Source: an uncultured Paracoccaceae bacterium | GTDB taxonomy: Bacteria > Pseudomonadota > Alphaproteobacteria > Rhodobacterales > Rhodobacteraceae | Reading direction: 5' to 3' | Assembly: GCA_947489705.1 (NCBI GenBank) | Contig: CANLEQ010000007.1 | Coordinates: 1 to 64,000 of the forward strand | DNA length: 64,000 nucleotides | Part shown: positions 53,128 through 61,045 of the stretch, in pieces | How the letters are laid out: every line of letters begins with the position of its first letter | Numbering within the stretch: position 1 is the stretch's first letter | Made by a program: the position numbers and the translations under genes | Notes under the pieces: model-generated | Databases searched by the model: none | Told to the model about the DNA's origin: nothing | The model's input: only the letters and a program-made list of their open reading frames with translations

Positions 53128-53852
53128 GGATCGCCTCCCTTCTTGAGCAGGATCATCGAGAAATAGGGCGCCGGTTCGGGCGCTTCGGCCAGCGGACAGA
53201 TTCGCTCGCCGCCGAGCGTCGCACGTTCGATATAGACGGCGCGGTCAATGAGGCCCAACTCGGCGATCACCGCCCGGATCTTCGGCAGGTGGCGGCCGAT
53301 CTTCATCACCACCACGGCCTCGGCATCCTCGATCCGCGCGCTGAGAACATCGGCCGGCAACGGCCCGGGCAGGACGACCATCCGCTCGTTCCTCGCGGCA
53401 AGCGGCACGCCGGCGCGCGCGGCGGCCGCCATGACCGAACTGACGCCCGGCACCACCTCGACCTCGAAATGCGGGTCGAGCCGCGCATGCAGATACATGA
53501 AGGATCCATAGAAGAACGGATCCCCCTCGCAGAGGCAGACGACGTCCCCGCCCCCCGAGAGGACCGCGCCGATCCGTGTGGCGCCCTCGTTGTAGACCGC
53601 CTGCGCCGGTGCCCGTTCGGCCCGCATCGGCAGATCCATGACGATCTCGCGGGCGCCGGGCGCGATCAGGTCGGCGACGATCGACCGGGCGAAACTCGGC
53701 GCGCCGGCGAGCGTTGGATAGGCGATCACGCGCGCCGCCGCGATCAGCCGTGCCGCCTTCAGCGTCACGAGATCGGGATCGCCCGGACCGACCCCCACGC
53801 CATAGAGCCTGCCCGCCGCGGGCGGCGCCTCATTCTCCGGTCCCGGTCTCAT
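53118..53852 (-). CDS. cobI: Precorrin-2 C20-methyltransferase
   Basis: The 244-residue enzyme methylates C20 of precorrin-2, the entry to the corrin branch. The start region is RLYGVGVGPGDPDLVTLKA; AYPTLAGAPSFA, CLCEGDPFFYGSFMYL and EVVPGVSSVMAAAARAGVPL are CobI-like. The start MRPGPENE overlaps the cobL stop by four bases. Confidence 0.93.
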   Translation of the reverse strand: MRPGPENEAPPAAGRLYGVGVGPGDPDLVTLKAARLIAAARVIAYPTLAGAPSFARSIVADLIAPGAREIVMDLPMRAERAPAQAVYNEGATRIGAVLSGGGDVVCLCEGDPFFYGSFMYLHARLDPHFEVEVVPGVSSVMAAAARAGVPLAARNERMVVLPGPLPADVLSARIEDAEAVVVMKIGRHLPKIRAVIAELGLIDRAVYIERATLGGERICPLAEAPEPAPYFSMILLKKGGDPWL

Positions 53853-55051
53853 CGCTTGAGCAGGCTCCACTGGATGACGGGCATGGCCGGCCGCCAGCCG
53901 CGATAGCGCCCGATCGGTTCGGCGCGCGTCGCTTCGAGCCGGATGAGCTGCCCGCCGTGGCGGGCATGGAGATCGACCAGCCTCGCTTCGGATTCGAGCG
54001 TCACCGCATTCACCACGAACCGGCCGAACCGCTTCAGCCGTCCCCAGGCGAGATCGAACACGGCCGCCGAAAGCCCGCCACCGACGAAAACGGCATCGGG
54101 CGCCTCGAGCCCGTCGAGCGCGTCCGGCGCCTCGCCCGCGATCAGCTCCAGCCGCGGCACCCCGAGGGCGCGCGCATTCGCGGCGGCCATCTCGCGACGG
54201 TCGGCACGCGGCTCGATCCCGATGGCGCGCGCATCGGGGGCCGCGCGCATCCATTCGACCGCGACCGATCCGCAGCCCGACCCGATATCCCAGAGGAGCG
54301 CGCCCCGCATCGGCATCAGCTTGCAGATCGTCAGCGCCCGGACCTCCTGCTTGGTCATGGTGCCGTCATGGACGAACATCGCGTCGTCGAGCCCCGGCAT
54401 GCGCGACAGGATCGCCGCGCCGGGATCGGCCCGGCATTCCACGGCCAGCACGTGGAATGCCGGCACGGCATGATCCCAGGCCGAGGCGCACCCGTCGATC
54501 CGCGCTTCGTCGGGGCCGCCCATATGCGCCAGAACACTCATCGGGGACTCGCCGAAGCCCGCCTCTCGCAGCACCGCCGCCACCGCGCCCGGCGTCTCCG
54601 ATCCTGACGTCAGGATCAGCAGCCGCGCGCCGGGCTGAACGTGGGGGCGCAGCTGGTCCACCGGCCGGCCATGGAGGGTCAGCGTCTCGATATCCGCAAG
54701 GCTCCAGCCCAGCCGTGCGCAGGCGAGTTGAAAGGCGGAAAGCTGCGGGTGATAGCGGATCTCGTCCACGGGCAGGGAACGACCGATCCGCGCCCCGACC
54801 GAGAACCACAGCGGATCGCCGGTGGCGAGCACCACGACACGCCGTCCGCGCAACGCCGTCAGCCGTTCGATCAGCGCGTCGAACGGCGTAGGCCAGGCGA
54901 TGCGCTCGGCGGCAACGCCCTCCGTCAGCGCATGATGGCGCGCGCCCCCGAGGATGACCTCGGCGCTGTCGACAGCCTTCCGCGCGACGGGGGACAGCCC
55001 CGCCAGCCCGTCCTCGCCGATCCCGACGATATCGAGCCAAGGATCGCTCAT
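53849..55051 (-). CDS. cobL: Precorrin-6Y C5,15-methyltransferase (decarboxylating), CbiE-CbiT fusion
   Basis: The 400-residue bifunctional enzyme has an N-terminal CbiE domain (WLDIVGIGEDGLAGLSPVAR, VVVLATGDPLWFSVG) and a C-terminal CbiT domain (KQEVRALTICKLMP, LLWDIGSGCGSVAVEWM, DAVFVGGGLSAAVFD). It methylates C5 and C15 and removes the acetate carboxyl from ring C. The order cobH-cobL-cobI-cobJ-cobM is tight and largely overlapping. Confidence 0.94.
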   Translation of the reverse strand: MSDPWLDIVGIGEDGLAGLSPVARKAVDSAEVILGGARHHALTEGVAAERIAWPTPFDALIERLTALRGRRVVVLATGDPLWFSVGARIGRSLPVDEIRYHPQLSAFQLACARLGWSLADIETLTLHGRPVDQLRPHVQPGARLLILTSGSETPGAVAAVLREAGFGESPMSVLAHMGGPDEARIDGCASAWDHAVPAFHVLAVECRADPGAAILSRMPGLDDAMFVHDGTMTKQEVRALTICKLMPMRGALLWDIGSGCGSVAVEWMRAAPDARAIGIEPRADRREMAAANARALGVPRLELIAGEAPDALDGLEAPDAVFVGGGLSAAVFDLAWGRLKRFGRFVVNAVTLESEARLVDLHARHGGQLIRLEATRAEPIGRYRGWRPAMPVIQWSLLKR

Positions 55052-55100
55052 GCGTGCCGGGCGCGCGACCGCGCCACGGGCCCTTCGACGGAAAGTCTTG

Positions 55101-55733
55101 TCACGTCGCCTCCGCGCCGATCGCGAGGGCGTTGACCGCGGCCGACGCCATCGCCGATCCGCCGCGGCGCCCCTTGAGGCAGACGAAGTCCGACCCGCGC
55201 GGATCGCGCGCAAGCTCGGCCTTCGATTCCGCCGCGCCGACGAAGCCCACGGGAAAGCCGAGGATCAGCGCCGGCGGCGGCGCCCCCTCGTCGAGCAGTT
55301 CCAGCAGCCGGAAAAGGGCCGTGGGCGCATTGCCGATCGCCACCACCGCGCCGCCGAGCCGCTCGCGCCAGAGATCCACGGCAGCGGCAGAGCGTGTCGT
55401 GCCGAGCGTCCGGGCAGTGTCCGGAACGTCTGGATCGTTCAGCGTGACCATGACGTCGTTGTCGCACGGCAAGTGCCGGCGGATGATCCCCGCCGCCACC
55501 ATCTCGCAATCGCAGAGGATCGGCGCGCCCCGCCCCAAAGCCGCTTTTCCCGCCGCGAAGGCCGCGGGCGAAAAGGCGATCCTGTCGGCCACGTCGATCA
55601 TGCCGCAGGCATGGATCAGGCGGACCACCAGCGCATCGAGGCCATCCGGGAACCGCTCCAGCCGCGCCTCCGACCGGACGGTCGCGAAGCTCTGCGCATA
55701 GATGGCGGCCGGGTCTTTCTCGTAGGGGCGCAC
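55101..55733 (-). CDS. cobH: Precorrin-8X methylmutase
   Basis: The 210-residue isomerase moves the C11 methyl group to C12, giving hydrogenobyrinate. The active-site histidine is in VVRLIHACGMIDVADRI; PILCDCEMVAAGI and GFPVGFVGAAESKAEL are conserved. The start MRPYEKDP is typical. It lies 62 bases downstream of cbiX. Confidence 0.95.
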   Translation of the reverse strand: MRPYEKDPAAIYAQSFATVRSEARLERFPDGLDALVVRLIHACGMIDVADRIAFSPAAFAAGKAALGRGAPILCDCEMVAAGIIRRHLPCDNDVMVTLNDPDVPDTARTLGTTRSAAAVDLWRERLGGAVVAIGNAPTALFRLLELLDEGAPPPALILGFPVGFVGAAESKAELARDPRGSDFVCLKGRRGGSAMASAAVNALAIGAEAT

Positions 55734-55795
55734 GGCACGTGACCTCGTCTGATGGCCGGAGCGGCTCCGGGCGGGGGGATCCTGTCGCGGAAACG

Positions 55796-56872
55796 TCAGG
55801 CCTTGGTCTTGCGCGCGCTCTCGGGTCCGTGCGGGTGATCCGCGTGGGGATATTGCGCGTGATGGTGGTGGTGATCGTGCGGGTGATCATGGTGTTGATG
55901 ATCGTGGTGATGGTCCTGCCCCTCGAGCCGACAGAGCCCGGTGCAGAAATCGCCACAGAGGCCGCAATCCTCGACATTCGATCCCGGCGCATTGGCGCCC
56001 TGCCCCTCGACGTGGTGATGGTGGCTTTCCTGCACCGCCCCCATCTCGGCCTCGAACCCGAGAACCTGCGTGCGGTACTTGCACATCGCGCAATTGGGCG
56101 GCGGCACCTCGCCCACCTGTTCCGTCACGCGCTCCGCGAAGGTCTCGAGCACCTGCGGATGATCGCCGAGATAGCCCGCCTTGACGAACTGGATGTCGGG
56201 ATGGTCCGCGGCCACGACGTCGGTGAACCCGTAGATCCGGTCGATCAGGATGCCCGAGAACAGGAAATACGGAAACACGATCACGCGCCTGTAGCCCAGC
56301 TTCGTCACATGGGTCAGGCAGGGCTCGACCAGCGGGAAGGTGACGCCGGAATAACCGACCTCGTGCCAGCCGAAGCCGATCCCCTCGTGCAGCATCCGCG
56401 CCACCTTGGCCACGTTGCCATTGGCGTCGGGGTCGGACGCACCGCGCCCGATGACCACGAGGCAGGTGTCGTGGAGCGCGACCTCGCCCTGCTCGGCATT
56501 GGCGCGCTCGACGGCCTCCATGACCCGCGCGCCGGCGGCGGCGATCATCTTGGGGTCGACACCGAGCTCGCGCCCGTAATGCACGTCGATCCCGTGCGTC
56601 GCGGCATAGGTATTGAGCACGGTCGGGATGTCGTTCTTGGCATGCATGGCCGCGAACAGCATCCCCGGCACCGCCAGGATCCGGTCGCATCCCGCCTCGC
56701 GCAACCGGTCGAGCCCGTCCCGGATCACCGGGTTGGCGAATTCGAGATAGCCGTAATCGACCATCCAGTCGGGCGGTAGAAGCGGCGGCAGTTTCTCGGC
56801 CAGCACCGCGAACTCGTCCACGGCCGACTGGCTGCGCGAGCCGTGGCCGCAGATCATGACGCCGGTCTTCAC
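55796..56872 (-). CDS. cbiX: Sirohydrochlorin cobaltochelatase-like protein CbiX with His-rich tail
   Basis: About 358 residues from a GTG start that overlaps the upstream stop. The N-terminal chelatase repeat starts VMICGHGSRSQSAVDEFAVL and a second repeat starts LVVIGRGASDPDANGNVAKV, as in long CbiX. After it come CAMCKYRTQVLGFE, CGLCGDFCTGLC and a tail with about 20 His (HHHDHQHHDHPHDHHHHH). The enzyme inserts Co2+ early in the pathway; the Cys and His parts suggest an Fe-S cluster and cobalt storage. Confidence 0.9.
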   Translation of the reverse strand: MKTGVMICGHGSRSQSAVDEFAVLAEKLPPLLPPDWMVDYGYLEFANPVIRDGLDRLREAGCDRILAVPGMLFAAMHAKNDIPTVLNTYAATHGIDVHYGRELGVDPKMIAAAGARVMEAVERANAEQGEVALHDTCLVVIGRGASDPDANGNVAKVARMLHEGIGFGWHEVGYSGVTFPLVEPCLTHVTKLGYRRVIVFPYFLFSGILIDRIYGFTDVVAADHPDIQFVKAGYLGDHPQVLETFAERVTEQVGEVPPPNCAMCKYRTQVLGFEAEMGAVQESHHHHVEGQGANAPGSNVEDCGLCGDFCTGLCRLEGQDHHHDHQHHDHPHDHHHHHAQYPHADHPHGPESARKTKA

Positions 56873-57078
56873 GCCGATTGTTCCTCGGGTGCTGGATCTT
56901 CGGCTTTCCGGGCGCGTGCCTTGCGGTCCTTGGCCGCGCGCCAGATCCCGATCCCCACCGCGATCCCGATGGCCGCCCCGGCGACCCAGTGATCGTGTCC
57001 GGCGGCCTCGCCCACATGGCCGAGATGGGCCAGCGCGGGAGCGGGTGACAGGATGGCGAGAACGGTAAGGATACGCAT
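56869..57078 (-). CDS. Small membrane protein before cbiX (DUF6732-like)
   Basis: The 69-residue protein has a signal peptide (ILTVLAILSPAPALA), a short His-bearing segment (HLGHVGEAAGHDHW), one membrane helix (VAGAAIGIAVGIGIW) and a basic/acidic tail. Small proteins of this form precede cobalamin genes in Rhodobacteraceae (DUF6732). GAGAGGCACATC before MRILTVL favours this ATG. Its stop overlaps the cbiX GTG. Histidines suggest metal binding. Confidence 0.75.
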   Translation of the reverse strand: MRILTVLAILSPAPALAHLGHVGEAAGHDHWVAGAAIGIAVGIGIWRAAKDRKARARKAEDPAPEEQSA

Positions 57079-57260
57079 GATGTGCCTCTCCATGGCAGCG
57101 GGGGGCCATCGGGCGCGAAAGGGCGCTTGCCCTGACGATACCGCTCGTGCCCCCCGTTTTGGGTCGGGCGCCGCGCGGTCACCTTTCCGGCCCCGTTTCG
57201 GGGCGTCGTCTCTCGAGGCATTACACAAGCCGCCGAAGATTTGCAAAGCCCGTCTGCGTG
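57079..57260 (-). promoter_or_regulatory. Structured GC-rich leader of the cobalamin operon
   Basis: On the minus strand the leader contains GCCCCGAAACGGGGC (perfect hairpin) and, closer to the ATG, an outer stem CGGGGGGC/GCCCCCCG enclosing AGGGC/GCCCT arms. No GCCACTG B12 box or other cobalamin riboswitch core could be found by eye. It may be an unrecognised riboswitch variant or a plain structured leader. Confidence 0.45.
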
Positions 57261-57348
57261 GCGTTGTGCGCCTGCGCGCGGCGCCTGCGCCCTGCCAACA
57301 GGCCTTCCGGCGCTATATAAAAGTTCAAAGCACCGAAGGAGATTCCCA

Positions 57349-58323
57349 ATGGGCAAATTGATCGACGGCGTCTGGAAGGACGTCTGGTACGACACCGAAA
57401 GCACCGGGGGCGCGTTCCAGCGGTCGACCTCGAACTACCGCAACTGGATCACCCCCGACGGAAGCCCCGGCCCCTCGGGCGAAGGCGGCTTCGAGGCGGC
57501 GGCGCACCGCTATCACCTCTACGTGTCCTATGCGTGCCCCTGGGCGAACCGCGCGCTGTTCTTTCGCAAGCTGAAGGGGCTCGAGGACATCATCGACATC
57601 TCGGTCGTGCATCCCGACATGCTCGGCGATGGCTGGACCTTCGGGACCGATTTCGAAGGTGCGACCGGCGACAAGGTCTATGGCCTGCCCTTCGCGCGCG
57701 ACATCTATCTGCGCGCCGATCCCAAGACGACGGGGCGCGTCACCGTACCGATCCTCTGGGACCTCGAACGCGAGACGATCGTGTCGAACGAATCGGCCGA
57801 GATCATCCGCATGTTCAACTCGGCCTTCGACGGCATCACGGGCAATACCGACGATTACTGGCCCGAGGAATTGCGCGACGATATCGACCCGATCAACGAC
57901 CGGATCTACGATACGGTCAATAACGGCGTCTACAAGGCCGGCTTCGCCACCACCCAGGAGGCTTACGAGGCGGCGGTCTTTCCGCTCTTCGATAGCCTCG
58001 ACTGGATCGAATCGCTGCTGTCGGAGAACCGCTACCTTCTGGGCGACCGCATCACCGAGGCCGATTGGCGGCTTTTCTCGACGCTGGTCCGGTTCGATCT
58101 GGTCTATCACCTGCACTTCAAGTGCAACCGCAACCGGATCATCGATTATCCCAATCTCTGGGCCTATACGCGCGAACTCTATCAATGGCCGGGGATCGCG
58201 GAGACGGTCCATTTCGACCATATCGTGCGCCATTACCATTACAGCCACGACACCATCAATCCGAACCGGATCATCCCGATCAATCCCGATCTCGACTGGA
58301 TGGCGCCGCACGGCCGCGGCTGA
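57349..58323 (+). CDS. Glutathionyl-hydroquinone reductase (Xi-class GST)
   Basis: The 324-residue protein has the Xi-class catalytic motif YACPWANRALFFRKLKGL (Cys63) and the conserved segments PILWDLERETIVSNESAEI, NNGVYKAGFATTQEAY and LLGDRITEADWRLFSTL. It reduces glutathionyl-hydroquinones with glutathione in quinone detoxification. GAAGGAGATTCCC precedes the ATG. It is divergent from the cobalamin operon and probably monocistronic. Confidence 0.93.
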   Translation: MGKLIDGVWKDVWYDTESTGGAFQRSTSNYRNWITPDGSPGPSGEGGFEAAAHRYHLYVSYACPWANRALFFRKLKGLEDIIDISVVHPDMLGDGWTFGTDFEGATGDKVYGLPFARDIYLRADPKTTGRVTVPILWDLERETIVSNESAEIIRMFNSAFDGITGNTDDYWPEELRDDIDPINDRIYDTVNNGVYKAGFATTQEAYEAAVFPLFDSLDWIESLLSENRYLLGDRITEADWRLFSTLVRFDLVYHLHFKCNRNRIIDYPNLWAYTRELYQWPGIAETVHFDHIVRHYHYSHDTINPNRIIPINPDLDWMAPHGRG

Positions 58324-58363
58324 TCCGGCCCGGCGCGGGCGGCACCGCACCCGTCGCCCGCGC

Positions 58364-59059
58364 TCAGACCGACATCAGCCGCATGATGTCGTCGCGCGCG
58401 GCATCCTCCTTGCGTCCGTCATGGATTACGCGGCCACGGTCGAGCACCGTGATCCGGTCGGCGAGGTCCCAGGCGAAGGCGAAGTACTGCTCGACCAGAA
58501 GGATGGCGAGCTTCTTCTCGTCTCGCAGATAGGCGATGACCCGGCCGATCTGCTGGATGATGTTGGGCTGGATGCCTTCCGTCGGCTCGTCGAGCAGCAG
58601 GAGCTTCGGCCGCGTGACCATGGCCCGCGCGATGGCAAGCTGCTGCTGCTGCCCGCCGGAGAGATCGCCGCCCCGCCGCCGCTCCATCTCGCGCAGCACG
58701 GGAAAGAGCTCGTATATCTCGTCGGGCACGTGCCGCTCATCCCGCGCCAGGCAGGCATAGCCGGTCTCGAGATTCTCGCGGACGGTCAGAAGCGGAAAGA
58801 TATCGCGGCCCTGCGGCACGTAACCGATGCCCCTCCGGGCAAGCGCGTGCGCCGACAGCGTGCCGATCCGCGCGCCCTCCAGATCCACCGTACCGCCCGA
58901 ACGCGCATGCGTACCCGCGATCGCTTTGAACAGGCTGGTCTTGCCCACGCCGTTGGTGCCCATGACGCAGGTCACCTCTCCCGCCTGCGCCCCGACATCG
59001 ACGCCGTACAGGATCTGGCTCTGACCGTAATGCAGTGTTAGGTCCCGGCATTCCAGCAT
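58364..59059 (-). CDS. urtE: Urea ABC transporter ATPase UrtE
   Basis: The 231-residue LivF-type ATPase has Walker A MGTNGVGKTSL, signature DLSGGQQQQLAIARA and Walker B LLLLDEPTEGI; GYVPQGRDIFPLLTVRENLETG is typical of UrtE. It pairs with UrtD to drive urea import. It is the last gene of the urtABCDE series, one base after urtD. Confidence 0.94.
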   Translation of the reverse strand: MLECRDLTLHYGQSQILYGVDVGAQAGEVTCVMGTNGVGKTSLFKAIAGTHARSGGTVDLEGARIGTLSAHALARRGIGYVPQGRDIFPLLTVRENLETGYACLARDERHVPDEIYELFPVLREMERRRGGDLSGGQQQQLAIARAMVTRPKLLLLDEPTEGIQPNIIQQIGRVIAYLRDEKKLAILLVEQYFAFAWDLADRITVLDRGRVIHDGRKEDAARDDIMRLMSV

Positions 59060-59060
59060 T

Positions 59061-59801
59061 CTAGCGCCCCAGATAGACGTCGATGACGCGTTGGTTGGCG
59101 GTCACGTGGTCGAGGCTTCCCTCGGCAAGGACCGATCCCTCGTGCAGCACGGTGACCCGGCAATCGAGGCGGCGGACGAATTCCATGTCGTGCTCGACCA
59201 CCACCACGGCGCGGGTACGGGCCGCTTCCTTCAGGATGTCGGTCGTATGCGCGCGCTCGTCCGGCGTCATGCCGGCGGCCGGCTCGTCGACCAGCAGAAG
59301 GCGCGGCTCCTGTGCCAGGAGCATCCCGATCTCGAGCCACTGCTTCTGACCGTGCGACAGCTCGCCCGCGATGCGCGGCAGGTGCGTCTCCAGCCTGATC
59401 TCCCGCGCAAGCTCGGCCACGCGGGCCATATCCTCGCCATTGCGGCGATAGAACATGGCGGCCAGCGGTCCCCGCTGCGCCTTGAGCGCCATGACGAGGT
59501 TCTCCTCGACGCTCTGATCCTCGAACACGGTCGGCCGCTGGAACTTGCGGCCGATCCCCTCGCGGGCGATGCGCGCCTCGGACATTCTGGTGAGCGAGCG
59601 GCTCATCTCGCCCCAGAGGACCTGACCGCTGTCGGGGCGGGTCTTGCCGGTGACGATATCCATGAACGTCGTCTTGCCCGCCCCGTTCGGGCCGATCACG
59701 GCCCGCAGCTCGGCCGGGCCGATCGAGAACGAGAGGTGGTTGATCGCCTTGAACCCGTCGAAGGCGACCGAGACGTCCGAGACTTCCAGAAGCGCGCTCA
59801 T
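59061..59801 (-). CDS. urtD: Urea ABC transporter ATPase UrtD
   Basis: The 246-residue LivG-type ATPase has Walker A GPNGAGKTTFMD, the Q-loop region GRKFQRPTVFEDQSVEENL, signature ELSHGQKQWLEIGM and Walker B LLLVDEPAAGM. The signature carries LSHGQ in place of LSGGQ, which is normal for UrtD. Start overlaps the urtC stop by four bases. Confidence 0.94.
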   Translation of the reverse strand: MSALLEVSDVSVAFDGFKAINHLSFSIGPAELRAVIGPNGAGKTTFMDIVTGKTRPDSGQVLWGEMSRSLTRMSEARIAREGIGRKFQRPTVFEDQSVEENLVMALKAQRGPLAAMFYRRNGEDMARVAELAREIRLETHLPRIAGELSHGQKQWLEIGMLLAQEPRLLLVDEPAAGMTPDERAHTTDILKEAARTRAVVVVEHDMEFVRRLDCRVTVLHEGSVLAEGSLDHVTANQRVIDVYLGR

Positions 59802-61045
59802 CTTCCCTCCTCCGCCTCGCGCAGCGCACTTTGGTCGGGGCCAGCATCCGCGCCGTGCCGGTCGGGCACGCGGCGCTGCGTGATCAGGTCCACCAGCCCC
59901 GCCAGCCCCTTGGGCGCGAAGATCGTGATCAGCACGAAGCCAAGGCCCAGCAGCACCTGCCACCAATTCACCCACGAGATCGTGTAGCCAGGCAGGCGTA
60001 TGTCGGGCGCGCCGCCCCCGGTGAACCAGTTCGACACCAGGCTGACCGCCGCGGCCCCGAGCACCGCGCCCCAGATCCGCCCGCGCCCGCCGATCGCCAC
60101 CCAGACCGCCAGATAGATCGACGCGATGGGGGCAAGCTCGGCCGGGTTGATGATGCCCGCCTGGGGGTAATAGAGCGCGCCCGCGATCCCCGCGATCACG
60201 GCCGTAAGGGTGAAGACGAAGAGCTTGTAGACCTCCACCGGGTATCCCAGGAACCGCACCCGCGTCTCGTCATCGCGGATGCCGCGGATCACGCTGCCGA
60301 ACTTGCCCGACACGATCCACGCGGCGAGCAGGTAGCCGAGCGCCAGCGCCAGCGCCGATCCCCAGAGGAACCACAACGAGATCCACGCCTGCGAGACGCC
60401 GCCCGCATGGGGGATGTTCTGAAGCCCCGACAGCCCGTTATTGCCGCGCAGCCCGCTTTCGTTCTGGAAGAGATAGAGCGCGAGGGCCAGCGTCATCGCC
60501 TGCGTGAGGATCGACAGGTAAACCCCCGTCACCCGGCTGCGGAAGGCGAGCCAGCCGAAGACCAGCGCCAGCAGCCCCGGCACCAGCACCACGAGGGCCA
60601 GCTGGATCGGCAGGCTGCCTGCGAAGCTCCAGACGAGCGGAAGCTCCGACGTGCCGACGACGCCGAAAATCTGGCCCGCGATCGCGTCCGAAATCTCCTG
60701 CGGCGTGGGCGGCAGGGCGGCCCCGGCAAGCGACGGCTCAACGATGAGGCGCGTGCGCTCGTACATCAGCCACATGCCGATCATGTACCCGCCGAGCCCG
60801 AAGAAGGCGAAATGCCCCAGGCTCAGGATGCCGCAGAACCCCCAGACGAGGTCCATCGCGATCGCCACGAGACAGAGGCAGAGCGTCTGGCCGAGGATCT
60901 TGGTGAACGAGGTCGAGAGCGCCCCCGTCCCCATCGCTTCCGACATCAGCGTGGCGGCCAGGGTGAACACGCCGAGGCAGGCCAGGAAGATCAGCACGTG
61001 CGGGTTGCGCGCGAAAAAGCTGCGCTCGCGGAAGCCCTGTGCCAT
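59798..61045 (-). CDS. urtC: Urea ABC transporter permease UrtC
   Basis: The 415-residue LivM-type permease has a first helix in VLIFLACLGVFTLAATL and about ten segments. FCGILSLGHFAFFGLGGYMIGMW and RDDETRVRFLGYPVEVYKLF (the coupling loop) are conserved in UrtC. A TGATG overlap with urtB couples translation. It forms the channel with UrtB. Confidence 0.94.
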   Translation of the reverse strand: MAQGFRERSFFARNPHVLIFLACLGVFTLAATLMSEAMGTGALSTSFTKILGQTLCLCLVAIAMDLVWGFCGILSLGHFAFFGLGGYMIGMWLMYERTRLIVEPSLAGAALPPTPQEISDAIAGQIFGVVGTSELPLVWSFAGSLPIQLALVVLVPGLLALVFGWLAFRSRVTGVYLSILTQAMTLALALYLFQNESGLRGNNGLSGLQNIPHAGGVSQAWISLWFLWGSALALALGYLLAAWIVSGKFGSVIRGIRDDETRVRFLGYPVEVYKLFVFTLTAVIAGIAGALYYPQAGIINPAELAPIASIYLAVWVAIGGRGRIWGAVLGAAAVSLVSNWFTGGGAPDIRLPGYTISWVNWWQVLLGLGFVLITIFAPKGLAGLVDLITQRRVPDRHGADAGPDQSALREAEEGR

